In this document: in pieces, positions 1 to 7,717 of the stretch
Layout of the letters: each line of letters starts with the position of its first letter
Numbering within the stretch: position 1 is the first letter of the stretch
Assembly (NCBI GenBank): GCA_019119685.1
Contig: DWWN01000041.1
Span: 1-60,730, forward strand
DNA from: Candidatus Faecalibacterium faecigallinarum
Lineage (GTDB): Bacteria; Bacillota; Clostridia; Oscillospirales; Ruminococcaceae
Direction: 5' to 3'
Length of the DNA: 60,730 nucleotides
Made by a program: the position numbers and the translations under genes
Notes under the pieces: model-generated
Told to the model about the DNA's origin: nothing
What the model saw: the letters and a program-made list of their open reading frames with translations, nothing else
Database searches by the model: none

Positions 1-69
1 TTCTTTCTTCTTTGTCCGTACCTGCGCCAACTCATCACTAAGCGCAGACATTGTCATCTGTTTATCCAT
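1..69 (-). CDS. IS5-family transposase, N-terminal fragment
   Basis: Twenty-three codons are visible, starting at base 69 and running off the left edge. The visible protein begins MDKQMTMSALSDEL and continues into a lysine-rich stretch. I recognise this as the usual N-terminus of a group of IS5-type DDE transposases in gut Clostridia. The rest, including the catalytic residues, is outside the window. The gene points away from mglA. The family call rests on memory of the N-terminus only. Confidence 0.65.
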   Translation of the reverse strand, partial: MDKQMTMSALSDELAQVRTKKKE

Positions 70-127
70 GGTCTTATTATATCACTTCTGGCAGTATCGC
101 GCCTACTTTTCTGTGCGGTATTGCCTT
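1..127 (-). mobile_element. End of an IS5-type insertion sequence (left edge)
   Basis: The first 127 bases look like one end of an insertion sequence. They contain the start of a leftward transposase gene and its promoter (a TATAAT-like box about 10 nt before the start codon, read on the minus strand). The outer end lies near base 127, about 21 nt before the mglA start codon. Only this end is present, so terminal repeats and the target duplication cannot be checked. Confidence 0.7.
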
Positions 128-148
128 AGATAAAGGAGGCTCTACGGA

Positions 149-1690
149 ATGGCAGAGTACCGTCTGGTCATGCGAGACGTCGTCAAGGTCTTTCCCGGCG
201 TCAAAGCTCTGGATCATGCCCGGCTTGAGCTCCGCCCCGGCTCGGTCATGGCCCTGATGGGCGAGAACGGCGCCGGCAAGTCCACTTTGATGAAATGTAT
301 GTTCGGCATTTACAAGATGGACGAAGGCGAGATCGAGTACGAAGGACAAAAGGTCACCATCCCCACCCCGCTGGACGCTCTGAAACGCGGCATCGCCATG
401 GTGCACCAGGAGCTCCAGCCCATCCCGGCCCGGACCGTCGCCGAAAATATCTGGCTGGGCCGCTACCCCACCAAGCGCTTTGGGCCCATCGTCACGGTGG
501 ACCACGCCAAAATGTACCAGGATACCGAGAAGCTGCTCAAGCGCCTCAAACTGGAGATCAACCCCCGCGCCAAACTCGGCTCCCTGAGCATCGCGCAGAT
601 GCAGATGGTGGAGATCGCCAAGGCCGTCTCGGCCAACTGCAAGGTGCTGATTTTGGACGAGCCCACCTCGTCTTTGACCTCCCACGAGGTCGATTCCCTG
701 TTCCGCATCATGCGGGAGCTGAAAAGCCAGGGCGTGGCCCTGGTCTACATCAGCCACAAGATGGACGAGATCAAGGTGATCGCGGACGAAGTCACCATCA
801 TGCGCGACGGCCAGTACATCGGCAAATGGAACGTCGCCGACATGACCAAGGAGGAGATCATCGCCAAGATGGTCGGCCGCGAGCTGTCCAACCAGTATCC
901 GCCGCTGGAAAACCGCCCCTCCAAGGATGTCATGCTCAAAGTCGAGGACTTTACTTCCATCCATCCCCGCTCCTTCCGCCACTGCAGCTTTGAGCTGTAC
1001 AAGGGCGAGATCCTGGGCGTGGCCGGCCTGGTGGGCGCCCAGCGCACCGAGCTGATGGAGGGCATTTTCGGCCTGCGCGCCCACACGTCCGGCAAAGTCT
1101 GGATCAAAGGGCATGAGGTCCACATCAAGCAGCCCCGCGACGCCATTTCCAAGAGCCTCGCCCTGCTGACCGAGGACCGCCGCGCCACCGGCATCATGGG
1201 TGTGCTCAGCGTTGCCGACAACATCTCCATCGCCTCCCTCGACGCGCTGCGCAAGGGTCCCATCTTCCTGGACAACAAGAAGATCCTGGACCTGGTCCAG
1301 ACCAACAAAGAGAAAATGGCCATCAAAGTGCCCAGCCCCAAGACCCAGATCAAGAGCCTTTCGGGCGGCAACCAGCAGAAAGTGCTGATCGCCCGGTGGC
1401 TGGCCAACAACCCCGACATCCTGATCCTGGACGAGCCCACCCGCGGCATCGACGTCGGCGCCAAGTATGAGATCTACTGCATCATCGCCGAGCTGGCCAA
1501 ACAGGGCAAGAGCATCATCATGATCTCCTCCGAAATGAGCGAGATCATCGGTATGTCCAACCGGGTCATGGTCATGTGCGACGGCCGCATCACCGGCTTC
1601 ATCGACGGCAAGGACGCCACCCAGGAGAACATCATGGCGCTCGCCACCCAGTTTGAGACCGCACCCGAAAAGGCCGCGGCCAATCAGTGA
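149..1690 (+). CDS. mglA: Galactose/methyl-galactoside-type sugar ABC importer, ATP-binding protein
   Basis: A 513-residue protein with two fused ABC ATPase domains, the layout of MglA/RbsA/XylG proteins that energise CUT2 monosaccharide importers. The first domain has a full Walker A (GENGAGKST, residues 38-46). The second has the degenerate G-L-V-G-x-x-R form usual in this family but keeps the LSGGNQQKV signature and an LILDEPTRG Walker B. The start at 149 follows an AAAGGAGG site. The permease gene mglC follows after 19 nt. A sugar-binding protein (mglB) would normally precede; instead an IS end lies 21 nt upstream, so the native promoter has probably been separated. Substrate (galactose versus ribose or xylose) is inferred from overall likeness. 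Confidence 0.9.
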   Translation: MAEYRLVMRDVVKVFPGVKALDHARLELRPGSVMALMGENGAGKSTLMKCMFGIYKMDEGEIEYEGQKVTIPTPLDALKRGIAMVHQELQPIPARTVAENIWLGRYPTKRFGPIVTVDHAKMYQDTEKLLKRLKLEINPRAKLGSLSIAQMQMVEIAKAVSANCKVLILDEPTSSLTSHEVDSLFRIMRELKSQGVALVYISHKMDEIKVIADEVTIMRDGQYIGKWNVADMTKEEIIAKMVGRELSNQYPPLENRPSKDVMLKVEDFTSIHPRSFRHCSFELYKGEILGVAGLVGAQRTELMEGIFGLRAHTSGKVWIKGHEVHIKQPRDAISKSLALLTEDRRATGIMGVLSVADNISIASLDALRKGPIFLDNKKILDLVQTNKEKMAIKVPSPKTQIKSLSGGNQQKVLIARWLANNPDILILDEPTRGIDVGAKYEIYCIIAELAKQGKSIIMISSEMSEIIGMSNRVMVMCDGRITGFIDGKDATQENIMALATQFETAPEKAAANQ

Positions 1691-1709
1691 ATAAGGAGGC
1701 AGTCTAATC

Positions 1710-2708
1710 GTGGAAGCTACCAAGAAATCCACCGGCCAGATCATCAAGAGCTGGCTCGGCAATAACGCCATCATCGTGCTGATGGTCCTCGTATCCATCA
1801 TTGTCGGCATCATCCACCCCAACTTCTTTGGTCCGACCAACATCATCAACCTGCTCAAGAACGTGTCCATCCGCTACATCATCGCGCTGGGCATCTCGGG
1901 CTGTCTGATCACCACCGGCAACGACCTGTCGGCCGGCCGTCTGGCTGGCTTTGCCGCCTGCCTGGCCTGCATCTTTGCCCAGAACGCAGACGCGCCCAAC
2001 AAGTTCTATCCCGGCCTGCCCACCCTGCCCACCCCGGTGGTCTTTATCCTGGTCATGGCCATCTGCGCCGTGGTCGGCCTGTGCAACGGCCTGGTCGTCT
2101 CCTACCTGCGGGTGCAGCCCTTCATCGCCACCCTGGGTATGCAGCAGGTGGTGTACGGTATCTGCCTGGTCTACACCGGCGGTACCCCCATCGGCTCTTT
2201 GAACTCGGGCTTCACCTCCATCGCCATCGACAGCTTCCTCGGCATCCCCATCCTGATCTGGATCGCCGTCATCGTGGCTGTTTTCTTCTGGTTCCTGTAC
2301 AACAAGACCCGCCACGGCAAGTATATGTACGCCATCGGCGGCAACGAGTCCGCTGCTGAGGTCGCCGGCGTCAACGTCGCGGCCACCAAGATCCGCATTT
2401 ACGCCCTGGCCTCCTGCATGTTCGGCCTGGCCGGCTGCCTGCTGGCTGCCAAGTCCGGCGGCGCATCGGTCAACACCGCCCAGAGCTACGAGCTGGACGC
2501 CATCGCGGCGGCCACCATCGGCGGCGTTTCCACCACCGGCGGCGTGGGCACCGTCCCCGGCATCCTGGTCGGCGTGCTGGTCTTTGAGCTGATGAAGGTG
2601 GCGCTGCAGTTCATGAACGTCAACTCCTCTTACACCTACATCGTTCAGGGCCTGGTCATCATCCTGGCTGTCGCCATCGACATCCGCAAGTACCTGGCCA
2701 AGAAGTAA
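1710..2708 (+). CDS. mglC: Sugar ABC importer permease, CUT2 type
   Basis: A 332-residue very hydrophobic protein with about eight to ten membrane segments and the small-residue-rich loops typical of MglC/RbsC permeases, for example the ATIGGVSTTGG stretch near residue 270. It forms the membrane channel with the upstream MglA ATPase. The start is GTG at 1710, chosen because an AAGGAGG site sits 10 nt ahead and the N-terminus then matches the family layout of a short cytoplasmic tail before the first helix. It is the last gene of the operon as seen. No terminator with a T-run on this strand follows directly; the next feature is a structured repeat on the other strand. Confidence 0.88.
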   Translation: MEATKKSTGQIIKSWLGNNAIIVLMVLVSIIVGIIHPNFFGPTNIINLLKNVSIRYIIALGISGCLITTGNDLSAGRLAGFAACLACIFAQNADAPNKFYPGLPTLPTPVVFILVMAICAVVGLCNGLVVSYLRVQPFIATLGMQQVVYGICLVYTGGTPIGSLNSGFTSIAIDSFLGIPILIWIAVIVAVFFWFLYNKTRHGKYMYAIGGNESAAEVAGVNVAATKIRIYALASCMFGLAGCLLAAKSGGASVNTAQSYELDAIAAATIGGVSTTGGVGTVPGILVGVLVFELMKVALQFMNVNSSYTYIVQGLVIILAVAIDIRKYLAKK

Positions 2709-2740
2709 ATCTTTTCCGCACTGTCCGACAGAGGGCCACT

Positions 2741-2926
2741 AAAAAAACGTCCCGCCCGGACGACATGTGCGTCCGGGCGGGACACATACAGGGAAATTCA
2801 GCGCAGAGAGTGTGCGAGCCGCCTTGCGGCGAGTGCGCGGTTCTGCGCTGAATTTTGTCCCCAGGGGAATATTAGGGGGAAGGAATTTCTGTCGCGCTGC
2901 TGCGCGCAGAAATGGGTTCCCCCTAA
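2741..2926 (-). ncRNA. Copy A of a three-hairpin structured element ending in an intrinsic terminator
   Basis: Read on the minus strand from 2926 to 2741, the element has three stems. Hairpin 1 pairs TTAGGGGGAA with TTCCCCCTAA and continues through ATTTCTG/CAGAAAT. Hairpin 2 pairs AAATTCAGCGCAGA with TCTGCGCTGAATTT and carries an apical CGCC-GCAA-GGCG hairpin. Hairpin 3 pairs GTCCCGCCCGGACG with its exact complement around the loop CACATGT and is followed by seven T. A second copy lies at 53847-54029 on the plus strand. Stems 2 and 3 differ between copies but remain paired. It could be a small RNA, or a mobile palindromic repeat that carries a terminator. No coding role is apparent, and I do not recognise a named RNA family. 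Confidence 0.7.
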
Positions 2927-2950
2927 AGCGTGGCGCTTTTGCGCCACGCT
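2925..2950. repeat. Perfect GC-rich hairpin beside copy A
   Basis: AAGCGTGGCGC and GCGCCACGCTT flank a four-T centre, giving an 11-bp perfect stem that abuts hairpin 1 of the structured element. It has no T-run on the plus strand. Its role is unknown. It has no equivalent beside copy B. Confidence 0.5.
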
Positions 2951-3013
2951 TGGGCGGCCCTCTTGCATTTCCCTTCCACAATATTTATACTAAGCTTAAA
3001 GGAGGGAGTTCCC

Positions 3014-3334
3014 ATGACTGAACACGACGCCCAGCCCGCCGCCCAGACGGCAGAGGAGCGGGAGGCCCAGCTGGCCGCGCGGGAAGCCGCCCTGGCGGCC
3101 CGCGAAGCCGAACTTGCCGCCCGCGAGGCCGAGGCCGCCCAGGGCTCCGCCCCGCACAAAGGCGGCCTGCTGAACAACGGCGACCCCCACTTCAAAAACG
3201 AGAAGGAAAAGATCTACGACCACTTCCCCCTCAGCGTCCACCAGATGGACATCCTGATCGGGGTGCTGGTGGCGCTGATCGCCCTGTTCGTCTTTCTTGG
3301 GGTCAACCACATCAGCTTTTTCGGGCTGTTTTGA
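3014..3334 (+). CDS. Small coiled-coil protein with one C-terminal membrane segment
   Basis: A 106-residue protein of unknown function. Residues about 20-45 contain near-identical heptads of the form LAAREAA/LAAREAE, which predict a short charged coiled coil. A charged linker follows, then a single hydrophobic segment near the C-terminus (about residues 80-103). The start at 3014 has a strong GGAGGGAG site. The topology suggests a tail-anchored or single-pass membrane protein whose coil projects into the cytoplasm. It is monocistronic, with a terminator just after it. I do not recognise a named family. Confidence 0.75.
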   Translation: MTEHDAQPAAQTAEEREAQLAAREAALAAREAELAAREAEAAQGSAPHKGGLLNNGDPHFKNEKEKIYDHFPLSVHQMDILIGVLVALIALFVFLGVNHISFFGLF

Positions 3335-3348
3335 ATGGAAAAGAAATT

Positions 3349-3390
3349 GGCGGGACCGCGCCCCGAAGGGTACGGCCCCGCCGCTTTTTT
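3349..3390 (+). terminator. Intrinsic terminator after the coiled-coil membrane protein
   Basis: GGCGGG-A-CCG pairs with CGG-C-CCCGCC across a 14-nt loop and is followed by two T-runs. It ends the gene at 3014-3334 and faces the convergent symporter gene. Confidence 0.75.
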
Positions 3391-3413
3391 GCTTTTTTGT
3401 TGGTTCTTCAGGC

Positions 3414-4772
3414 TCAGACCAGGCCCTGGATCAGGATCACCAGGATCAGGATGGGCAGCACGAACTGCAGATACCGCTTGAACCACTTGGACTTGGGCAG
3501 CTTGATGCCCTCGCCGGTGTTGGCCTCGGCAAAGTACTTGTCGTAGCCCCAGCCCCACTTGCTGACGCAGAACAGCAGGAAGATCAGCGAGCCGACCGGC
3601 AGCAGCAGGTTGCTGACCAGGAAGTCCTCGGTGTCCAGGACGTTCTTGCCGCCCAGGAAGGTCAGGCCGCTCCAGACGTTGTAGCCCAGCACACAGGGCA
3701 CGCTGGCCACCAGAACGATGATCATGTTGATGAGGCAGGACTTCTTGCGGTCCCAGCCGAAGCAGTCGCAACAGATGACCAGAATGTTTTCAAACACCGC
3801 GATGACGGTGGTAAAGCTGGCAAAGGTCATGAACACGAAGAACAGGCTGCCCCACAGCCGCCCGCCGGGCATATTGACAAACACCTCGGTCAGGGTGATG
3901 AAGATCAGCGAGGGGCCCTGGTCCGGCTCGATGCCGTAGGCAAAGCAGGCCGGGAAGATGATCATGCCGCTCATCAGGGCGACGAAGGTGTCCAGCGCGC
4001 AGATGCGGATGGCCTCGCCGGGCAGGATGTTGTCCCGCTTCATGTAGCTGCCGAAGATCTCCATCGCGGCAATGCCCAGGCTCAGGGTGAAGAAGGACTG
4101 GTTCATGGCGGCCATGGCCACATTGCCGATGCCCACCTCAGCGGCCCGCTCCACGCTGGGCAGCAGGTAGAAGGAGACGCCCGAGCCTGCGCCGGGCAGC
4201 AGCACACTGTTGACAGCCAGGATGACGATCAAAATCAGCAGGGCGATCATCATCCACTTGCTGATCCGCTCCAGGCCGTTCTGCAGGCCGAAGCTGACCA
4301 CCGCAAAGCCGGCAATGACGATCACCACCATCCAGATGCCCATTTCCACGGGGTTGGCCAGCATGGCGTTGAAAGCGTCCACCGCATGGCCGGACTCCAT
4401 GCCCACAAACTGGCCGGTGGCAAATTTGGCGAAGTAATCCAGCATCCAGCCGGCCACGGTGGTGTAGTACATCATCAGCAGGTAGCAGCCCGCCATGCAG
4501 AACCACCCGTGGATATGCCACTTGGAACCGGCGGGCTCCAGCGCCTGGTAGCCCTGCACCGCGCTCTTGCGGCTGGCGCGGCCGACGGCCAGCTCCATGG
4601 TCAGCACCGGCACGCCCATGATGACCAGGAACATCAGGTAGAACAGAACAAACAATCCGCCGCCGTTCTGCCCCACCAGGAACGGGAACCGCCACACGTT
4701 CCCGATGCCGATCGCACAGCCCGCGCTGACCAGGATAAAGCCCAGCCGCGAACCAAAGGTTTCACGTTTCAT
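3414..4772 (-). CDS. Sodium-dependent symporter of the NSS (SNF) family
   Basis: A 452-residue membrane protein of the neurotransmitter:sodium symporter family, relatives of bacterial LeuT/YocR/YhdH that bring in amino acids with sodium. The N-terminus carries the family hallmark GNVWRFPFL (about residues 24-32) in the first unwound helix, which supplies sodium and substrate contacts. About 11-12 hydrophobic helices follow. The start at 4772 is preceded by AGGAGGA at the right spacing. The C-terminus has the short final segment after helix 11 usual in bacterial members. The gene stands alone. The substrate cannot be read from sequence; an amino acid is likely from the family. Confidence 0.88.
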   Translation of the reverse strand: MKRETFGSRLGFILVSAGCAIGIGNVWRFPFLVGQNGGGLFVLFYLMFLVIMGVPVLTMELAVGRASRKSAVQGYQALEPAGSKWHIHGWFCMAGCYLLMMYYTTVAGWMLDYFAKFATGQFVGMESGHAVDAFNAMLANPVEMGIWMVVIVIAGFAVVSFGLQNGLERISKWMMIALLILIVILAVNSVLLPGAGSGVSFYLLPSVERAAEVGIGNVAMAAMNQSFFTLSLGIAAMEIFGSYMKRDNILPGEAIRICALDTFVALMSGMIIFPACFAYGIEPDQGPSLIFITLTEVFVNMPGGRLWGSLFFVFMTFASFTTVIAVFENILVICCDCFGWDRKKSCLINMIIVLVASVPCVLGYNVWSGLTFLGGKNVLDTEDFLVSNLLLPVGSLIFLLFCVSKWGWGYDKYFAEANTGEGIKLPKSKWFKRYLQFVLPILILVILIQGLV

Positions 4773-4909
4773 GATTTTCCTCCTAAACAACAAGATAGCG
4801 CCGCAAAGCGGCCCCTCTATTGTATCCGCCTGAAGGACAGGATGCAAGAGGAAACCCGCCTTTTTGCCCTGCCGCGGCAAAAAATCGTTTGATTCGATCA
4901 TATCCATCG

Positions 4910-4945
4910 AAAAAAGTAAAGGCCCCGCCACCCGGCAGGGCCTTT
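4910..4945 (-). terminator. Intrinsic terminator of the lipoprotein gene
   Basis: AAAGGCCC and GGGCCTTT pair across a 12-nt loop. On the minus strand the stem is followed by a broken T-run. It lies between the stop of the lipoprotein gene and the start of the symporter gene. Confidence 0.65.
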
Positions 4946-4958
4946 TGCGATGTTGATT

Positions 4959-5519
4959 TCAGGTTCGTACCAACACCACCGCGTAGACGGCGCGGCCGTC
5001 CTGGCCGTCCTCCACGCTGAGGTAGACCTGACACGCCGTGTCCGCCGTTTGCGCCGCGCTCATCTGCTGCAGCACCTCCGACATGGTCACAGCGTCCAGC
5101 CCGCTCTCGCTGGCCGCTGTCCGCAGCAGCACCACGCAGCAGGCCGTCTCCTCCTTTGCAGCCAGCAGGCTGGGCAGGTCGCTGTAAACGGCGGCGTCGA
5201 TGCCTGCCCGGCGCAGAGCATCGCGCAGCGTCCGCGCAAAAGCAGCCTCGCGGCCTTCAACCGCCGTCCGCCGGTTGAGGGCCTGGTTCAGTGCGTCCTG
5301 CACGCGCTGGTCGGCGCCGGCCTGCAGGCCGCTGTCCGCCAGGGCATCCTGATAGATGCGCTTCAGCGTCTCGGTCCCGGCCTCGCCCAGGATGGCAGAG
5401 GTGCCCACCCCTGCGGGGTCCTCTACGTCGGACGTGTCGTACATTGCTCCGCATCCGGCCAGACAGCCGGCGGCAAACAGGGCCGACAGGATCAGGGCGG
5501 TACATTTTTGGTGTTTCAA
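4959..5519 (-). CDS. Putative lipoprotein of unknown function
   Basis: A 186-residue protein with a short positively charged start, a hydrophobic stretch and a lipobox LAGC (cysteine at about residue 23), so it is probably lipidated and displayed outside the membrane. The rest is Ala/Asp-rich and mostly helical in character, with no recognised catalytic motif. The last 25 residues form a possible beta pair (VYLSVEDGQ, YAVVLV). The start at 5519 has an AGGAGG site. It is transcribed divergently from the XRE regulator at 5672 across a 150-nt AT-rich gap, which makes control by that regulator possible but unproven. Confidence 0.75.
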   Translation of the reverse strand: MKHQKCTALILSALFAAGCLAGCGAMYDTSDVEDPAGVGTSAILGEAGTETLKRIYQDALADSGLQAGADQRVQDALNQALNRRTAVEGREAAFARTLRDALRRAGIDAAVYSDLPSLLAAKEETACCVVLLRTAASESGLDAVTMSEVLQQMSAAQTADTACQVYLSVEDGQDGRAVYAVVLVRT

Positions 5520-5671
5520 CAGAAAAGCCTCCTTTCAAGCGCTTACTTTATATGGATTCTAGTTTAACATAGAGTTTATATAAATTCAACTTTTTGTTAC
5601 AGCCCTCTCTAACCTAGCGTTACATATTTCTTTATACAATGGTTAAAAACTGTTATAAAGAGGCTTTTTTT

Positions 5672-6055
5672 ATGTACGAGTTTGACCTTGGGTTAAAAAT
5701 AAAATCCTACCGGCTTTCCATCAACTTAACACAGGCGCAGTTCGGTGAGCGGATCGGCGTGTCGGGCGCGGCGGTCTCTTTCTACGAGACCGGCACCCGG
5801 ACGCCCTCCCACCGCGTCCTGGTGCGGATCGCCAATGTCATGGGCGTTTCCATCGACTCTCTGCTGGGCAAAGCGGCTTTCGATCCCGTCAGCCTGCCAG
5901 CGGCCAACACCGTTACGCTGGACATCACCAACCTCACCGCCGAACAGCGGCGCATCATCCAGCGCACCGCAGAGATCTTTGAAGCCAGCAACCGGCTCCA
6001 ACAGGACAGCGGCCCGCCTGCCCCCGAAGAAGCGGAAGCGCAGGCGCAGGAATAG
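5672..6055 (+). CDS. XRE-family helix-turn-helix regulator
   Basis: A 127-residue protein with an N-terminal Cro/C1-type HTH (about residues 8-63): LTQAQFGERIGVSGAAVS forms the helix pair and FYETGTRTPS the usual turn after the recognition helix. The C-terminal half is acidic and proline-rich with no known domain. The start at 5672 is preferred over one at 5639 because AAAGAGG lies just ahead of it and the HTH then begins at a normal distance. The AT-rich upstream region has a TATACAAT-like box. The target is unknown; the divergent lipoprotein or the gene itself are candidates. Confidence 0.82.
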   Translation: MYEFDLGLKIKSYRLSINLTQAQFGERIGVSGAAVSFYETGTRTPSHRVLVRIANVMGVSIDSLLGKAAFDPVSLPAANTVTLDITNLTAEQRRIIQRTAEIFEASNRLQQDSGPPAPEEAEAQAQE

Positions 6056-6100
6056 CGCCTGGCCGTCCCGGGCATCCTGAACAAAAAAGGAGGCCCGCAG

Positions 6101-6841
6101 ATGGACAAAAAGGACAAGAAAAAGACCAAACACGCCCCGGAGGCGGCCACAGAGCAGCCCGCCGGCGGCAGCGAGGAGACCGAGCGCCGCGCCTTTGCGC
6201 AGGACCAGCTGGAGGCCATGGGCACCGTCAGCCTGACCAAGGGCGCCCACGCCATCCACTGCCTGACTGTCATCGGCCAGATCGAGGGGCACGTGGAGGC
6301 CCCCCAGGGCCAAAAGACCACCAAGTATGAGCACGTCATCCCCCAGCTGGTGGCCGTCCAGGAGGACCCCGCCATCGAGGGGCTGCTGGTCCTGCTGAAC
6401 ACGGTGGGGGGCGATGTGGAGGCCGGGCTGGCCCTGGCCGAGCTGATCGCCAGCATCTCCAAGCCCAGCGCCACGCTGGTGCTGGGGGGCGGGCACTCCA
6501 TCGGCATCCCTCTGGCGGTCAGCGCACGGCACAGCTTCATCGTGCCCACCGCCACCATGACCGTCCACCCGGTGCGCCATTCGGGGATGATCCTAGGGGT
6601 GCCCCAGACCATGCGCTGGTTCGAGCAGATGCAGGAGCGGATCACCGGCTTTGTGGAGCGCCACAGCCAGATGCCGGCGGGCCGCTTCAACGAGCTGATG
6701 CTCCACACCGGCGAGCTGGTCATGGATATGGGCACCGTGCTGGACGGGCGCCGCGCCGTGGAAGAAGGGCTGATCGACCAGCTGGGCGGCCTGTCCGAGG
6801 CCATGCGCTGGCTCTACCACGAGATCGAGATCCAGAAATAG
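6101..6841 (+). CDS. tepA: ClpP-fold serine protease, TepA/YmfB type
   Basis: A 246-residue protein whose residues about 45-235 match the ClpP/crotonase fold as seen in the Bacillus TepA (YmfB) group, linked by name to protein translocation. The catalytic serine is in GGGHSIGIP, and a histidine lies in TMTVHPVR one turn later, as in ClpP. The first 35 residues are charged and low-complexity. Unlike ClpP there is no sign of an ATPase partner nearby. The gene lies between an XRE regulator and rex, each apparently a separate unit. Whether it is an active peptidase is not shown by sequence alone. Confidence 0.82.
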   Translation: MDKKDKKKTKHAPEAATEQPAGGSEETERRAFAQDQLEAMGTVSLTKGAHAIHCLTVIGQIEGHVEAPQGQKTTKYEHVIPQLVAVQEDPAIEGLLVLLNTVGGDVEAGLALAELIASISKPSATLVLGGGHSIGIPLAVSARHSFIVPTATMTVHPVRHSGMILGVPQTMRWFEQMQERITGFVERHSQMPAGRFNELMLHTGELVMDMGTVLDGRRAVEEGLIDQLGGLSEAMRWLYHEIEIQK

Positions 6842-6857
6842 GAACCGCTGTTTGAGG

Positions 6858-6885
6858 GCCTCTGTCTGCGACAGGGGCTTTTTGC
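6858..6885 (+). terminator. Intrinsic terminator after tepA
   Basis: GCCTCTGTC pairs with GACAGGGGC across a TGC loop and is followed by five T, 17 nt after the tepA stop codon. Confidence 0.85.
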
Positions 6886-6936
6886 GTTGTAGCAGGGACG
6901 CATGGGGGCAGTTTGTGAAAGAAAGCGCAAAAAACA

Positions 6937-6975
6937 TTGTCAAGGGTTTGACATTCATCCCGTTTGATGTATACT
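6937..6975 (+). promoter_or_regulatory. rex promoter overlapped by a Rex-like operator
   Basis: TTGACA (6948-6953) and TATACT (6970-6975) with a 16-nt spacer form a promoter 86 nt before the rex start codon. The -35 box is the right half of the inverted repeat TTGTCAA-GGGT-TTGACAT (6937-6954). It has the length and centre of Rex operators (TTGTTAA-N4-TTAACAA in Firmicutes), though with C for T in each arm. This suggests rex represses itself in response to NADH. Confidence 0.6.
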
Positions 6976-7060
6976 TATATTACATCATTTGAGAAGAAAG
7001 CGTCTCTTTCCGGCCAAGATATCTAAAATTTACAGCGCCACATACAGAGGAGGTCTTGTC

Positions 7061-7699
7061 ATGAATCCATCCGCCAAGGCTTCGGTGCCGGTCATCCGGC
7101 GCCTGCCCAAATATTACCGCTACCTGCGCGCCCTCAAGGATGCCGGTGTGAACAGCATCTCCTCCCGGGAGCTTGCCGCGCAGATGGGCACCACCGCCTC
7201 CCAGGTCCGCCAGGATTTCAACTGCATCGGCAACGTCAACGGCCGGCAGGGCATCGGCTATTCGGTGGACAAACTGCTGTCCATCCTGGAAGGGCTGCTC
7301 TTTGGCGGGGGCGACCACCTGCCCGCCATCCTGCTGGGCTGCGGCCGGCTGGGCACCGCCGTCAGCAGCTTTATCGCCAACAACAACAATGGCTTTACAT
7401 TGATCGCCGCGTTTGACGTCAACCCCGCCCTGATGGGCCAAACCATCAGCGGCATCCCCATCCGTCCCCTGGACAGCCTGGAGGACTTCTGCAGCCAGCG
7501 CCACCCCCAGATGGCGGTGCTGTGCCTCCCCCGCAGCGGGGCCGAGCAGATCAGCGGCCGGCTGGTGGAGCTGGGCATCCGGGGGTTCTGGAACTTTTCC
7601 CACTACGATCTGTCGGTGTCCTACCCCGACGCCGTGGTGGAAAACGTCCACCTCGGCGACAGCCTCATGAGTCTGGGCTACCGTCTGCGCAATGATTGA
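7061..7699 (+). CDS. rex: Redox-sensing transcriptional repressor Rex
   Basis: A 212-residue protein of the usual Rex length. Residues 1-80 form the winged-helix DNA-binding domain (LPKYYRYLRAL, then TASQVRQDF in the recognition region). Residues 85-205 form the Rossmann NAD(H)-binding domain, with LLGCGRLGTAV as the dinucleotide loop. Rex represses fermentation and NADH-reoxidation genes when NADH is low. The start at 7061 follows GGAGG. A Rex-like inverted repeat overlaps its own promoter. It is followed after 18 nt by tdk and is probably cotranscribed with it. pflB lies elsewhere in the window but shows no clear Rex site. Confidence 0.95.
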   Translation: MNPSAKASVPVIRRLPKYYRYLRALKDAGVNSISSRELAAQMGTTASQVRQDFNCIGNVNGRQGIGYSVDKLLSILEGLLFGGGDHLPAILLGCGRLGTAVSSFIANNNNGFTLIAAFDVNPALMGQTISGIPIRPLDSLEDFCSQRHPQMAVLCLPRSGAEQISGRLVELGIRGFWNFSHYDLSVSYPDAVVENVHLGDSLMSLGYRLRND

Positions 7700-7717
7700 A
7701 CCAACGAAAGGTATGCT

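Noticed and set aside
77-1870. Long minus-strand open frame opposite mglA
   Set aside because: It is a GC-rich shadow of mglA, with repetitive His/Asp/Gly/Leu composition and no ribosome site.
2767-3021. Open frame over copy A with an apparent NFVPRGILGGRNFCR peptide, and a similar frame over copy B
   Set aside because: Both frames come from translating the structured repeat. The shared peptide reflects DNA identity of the element, and there is no ribosome site or coding bias.
3297-4892. Long plus-strand frame opposite the sodium symporter
   Set aside because: Gln/His/Asp-rich shadow of the symporter without any domain.
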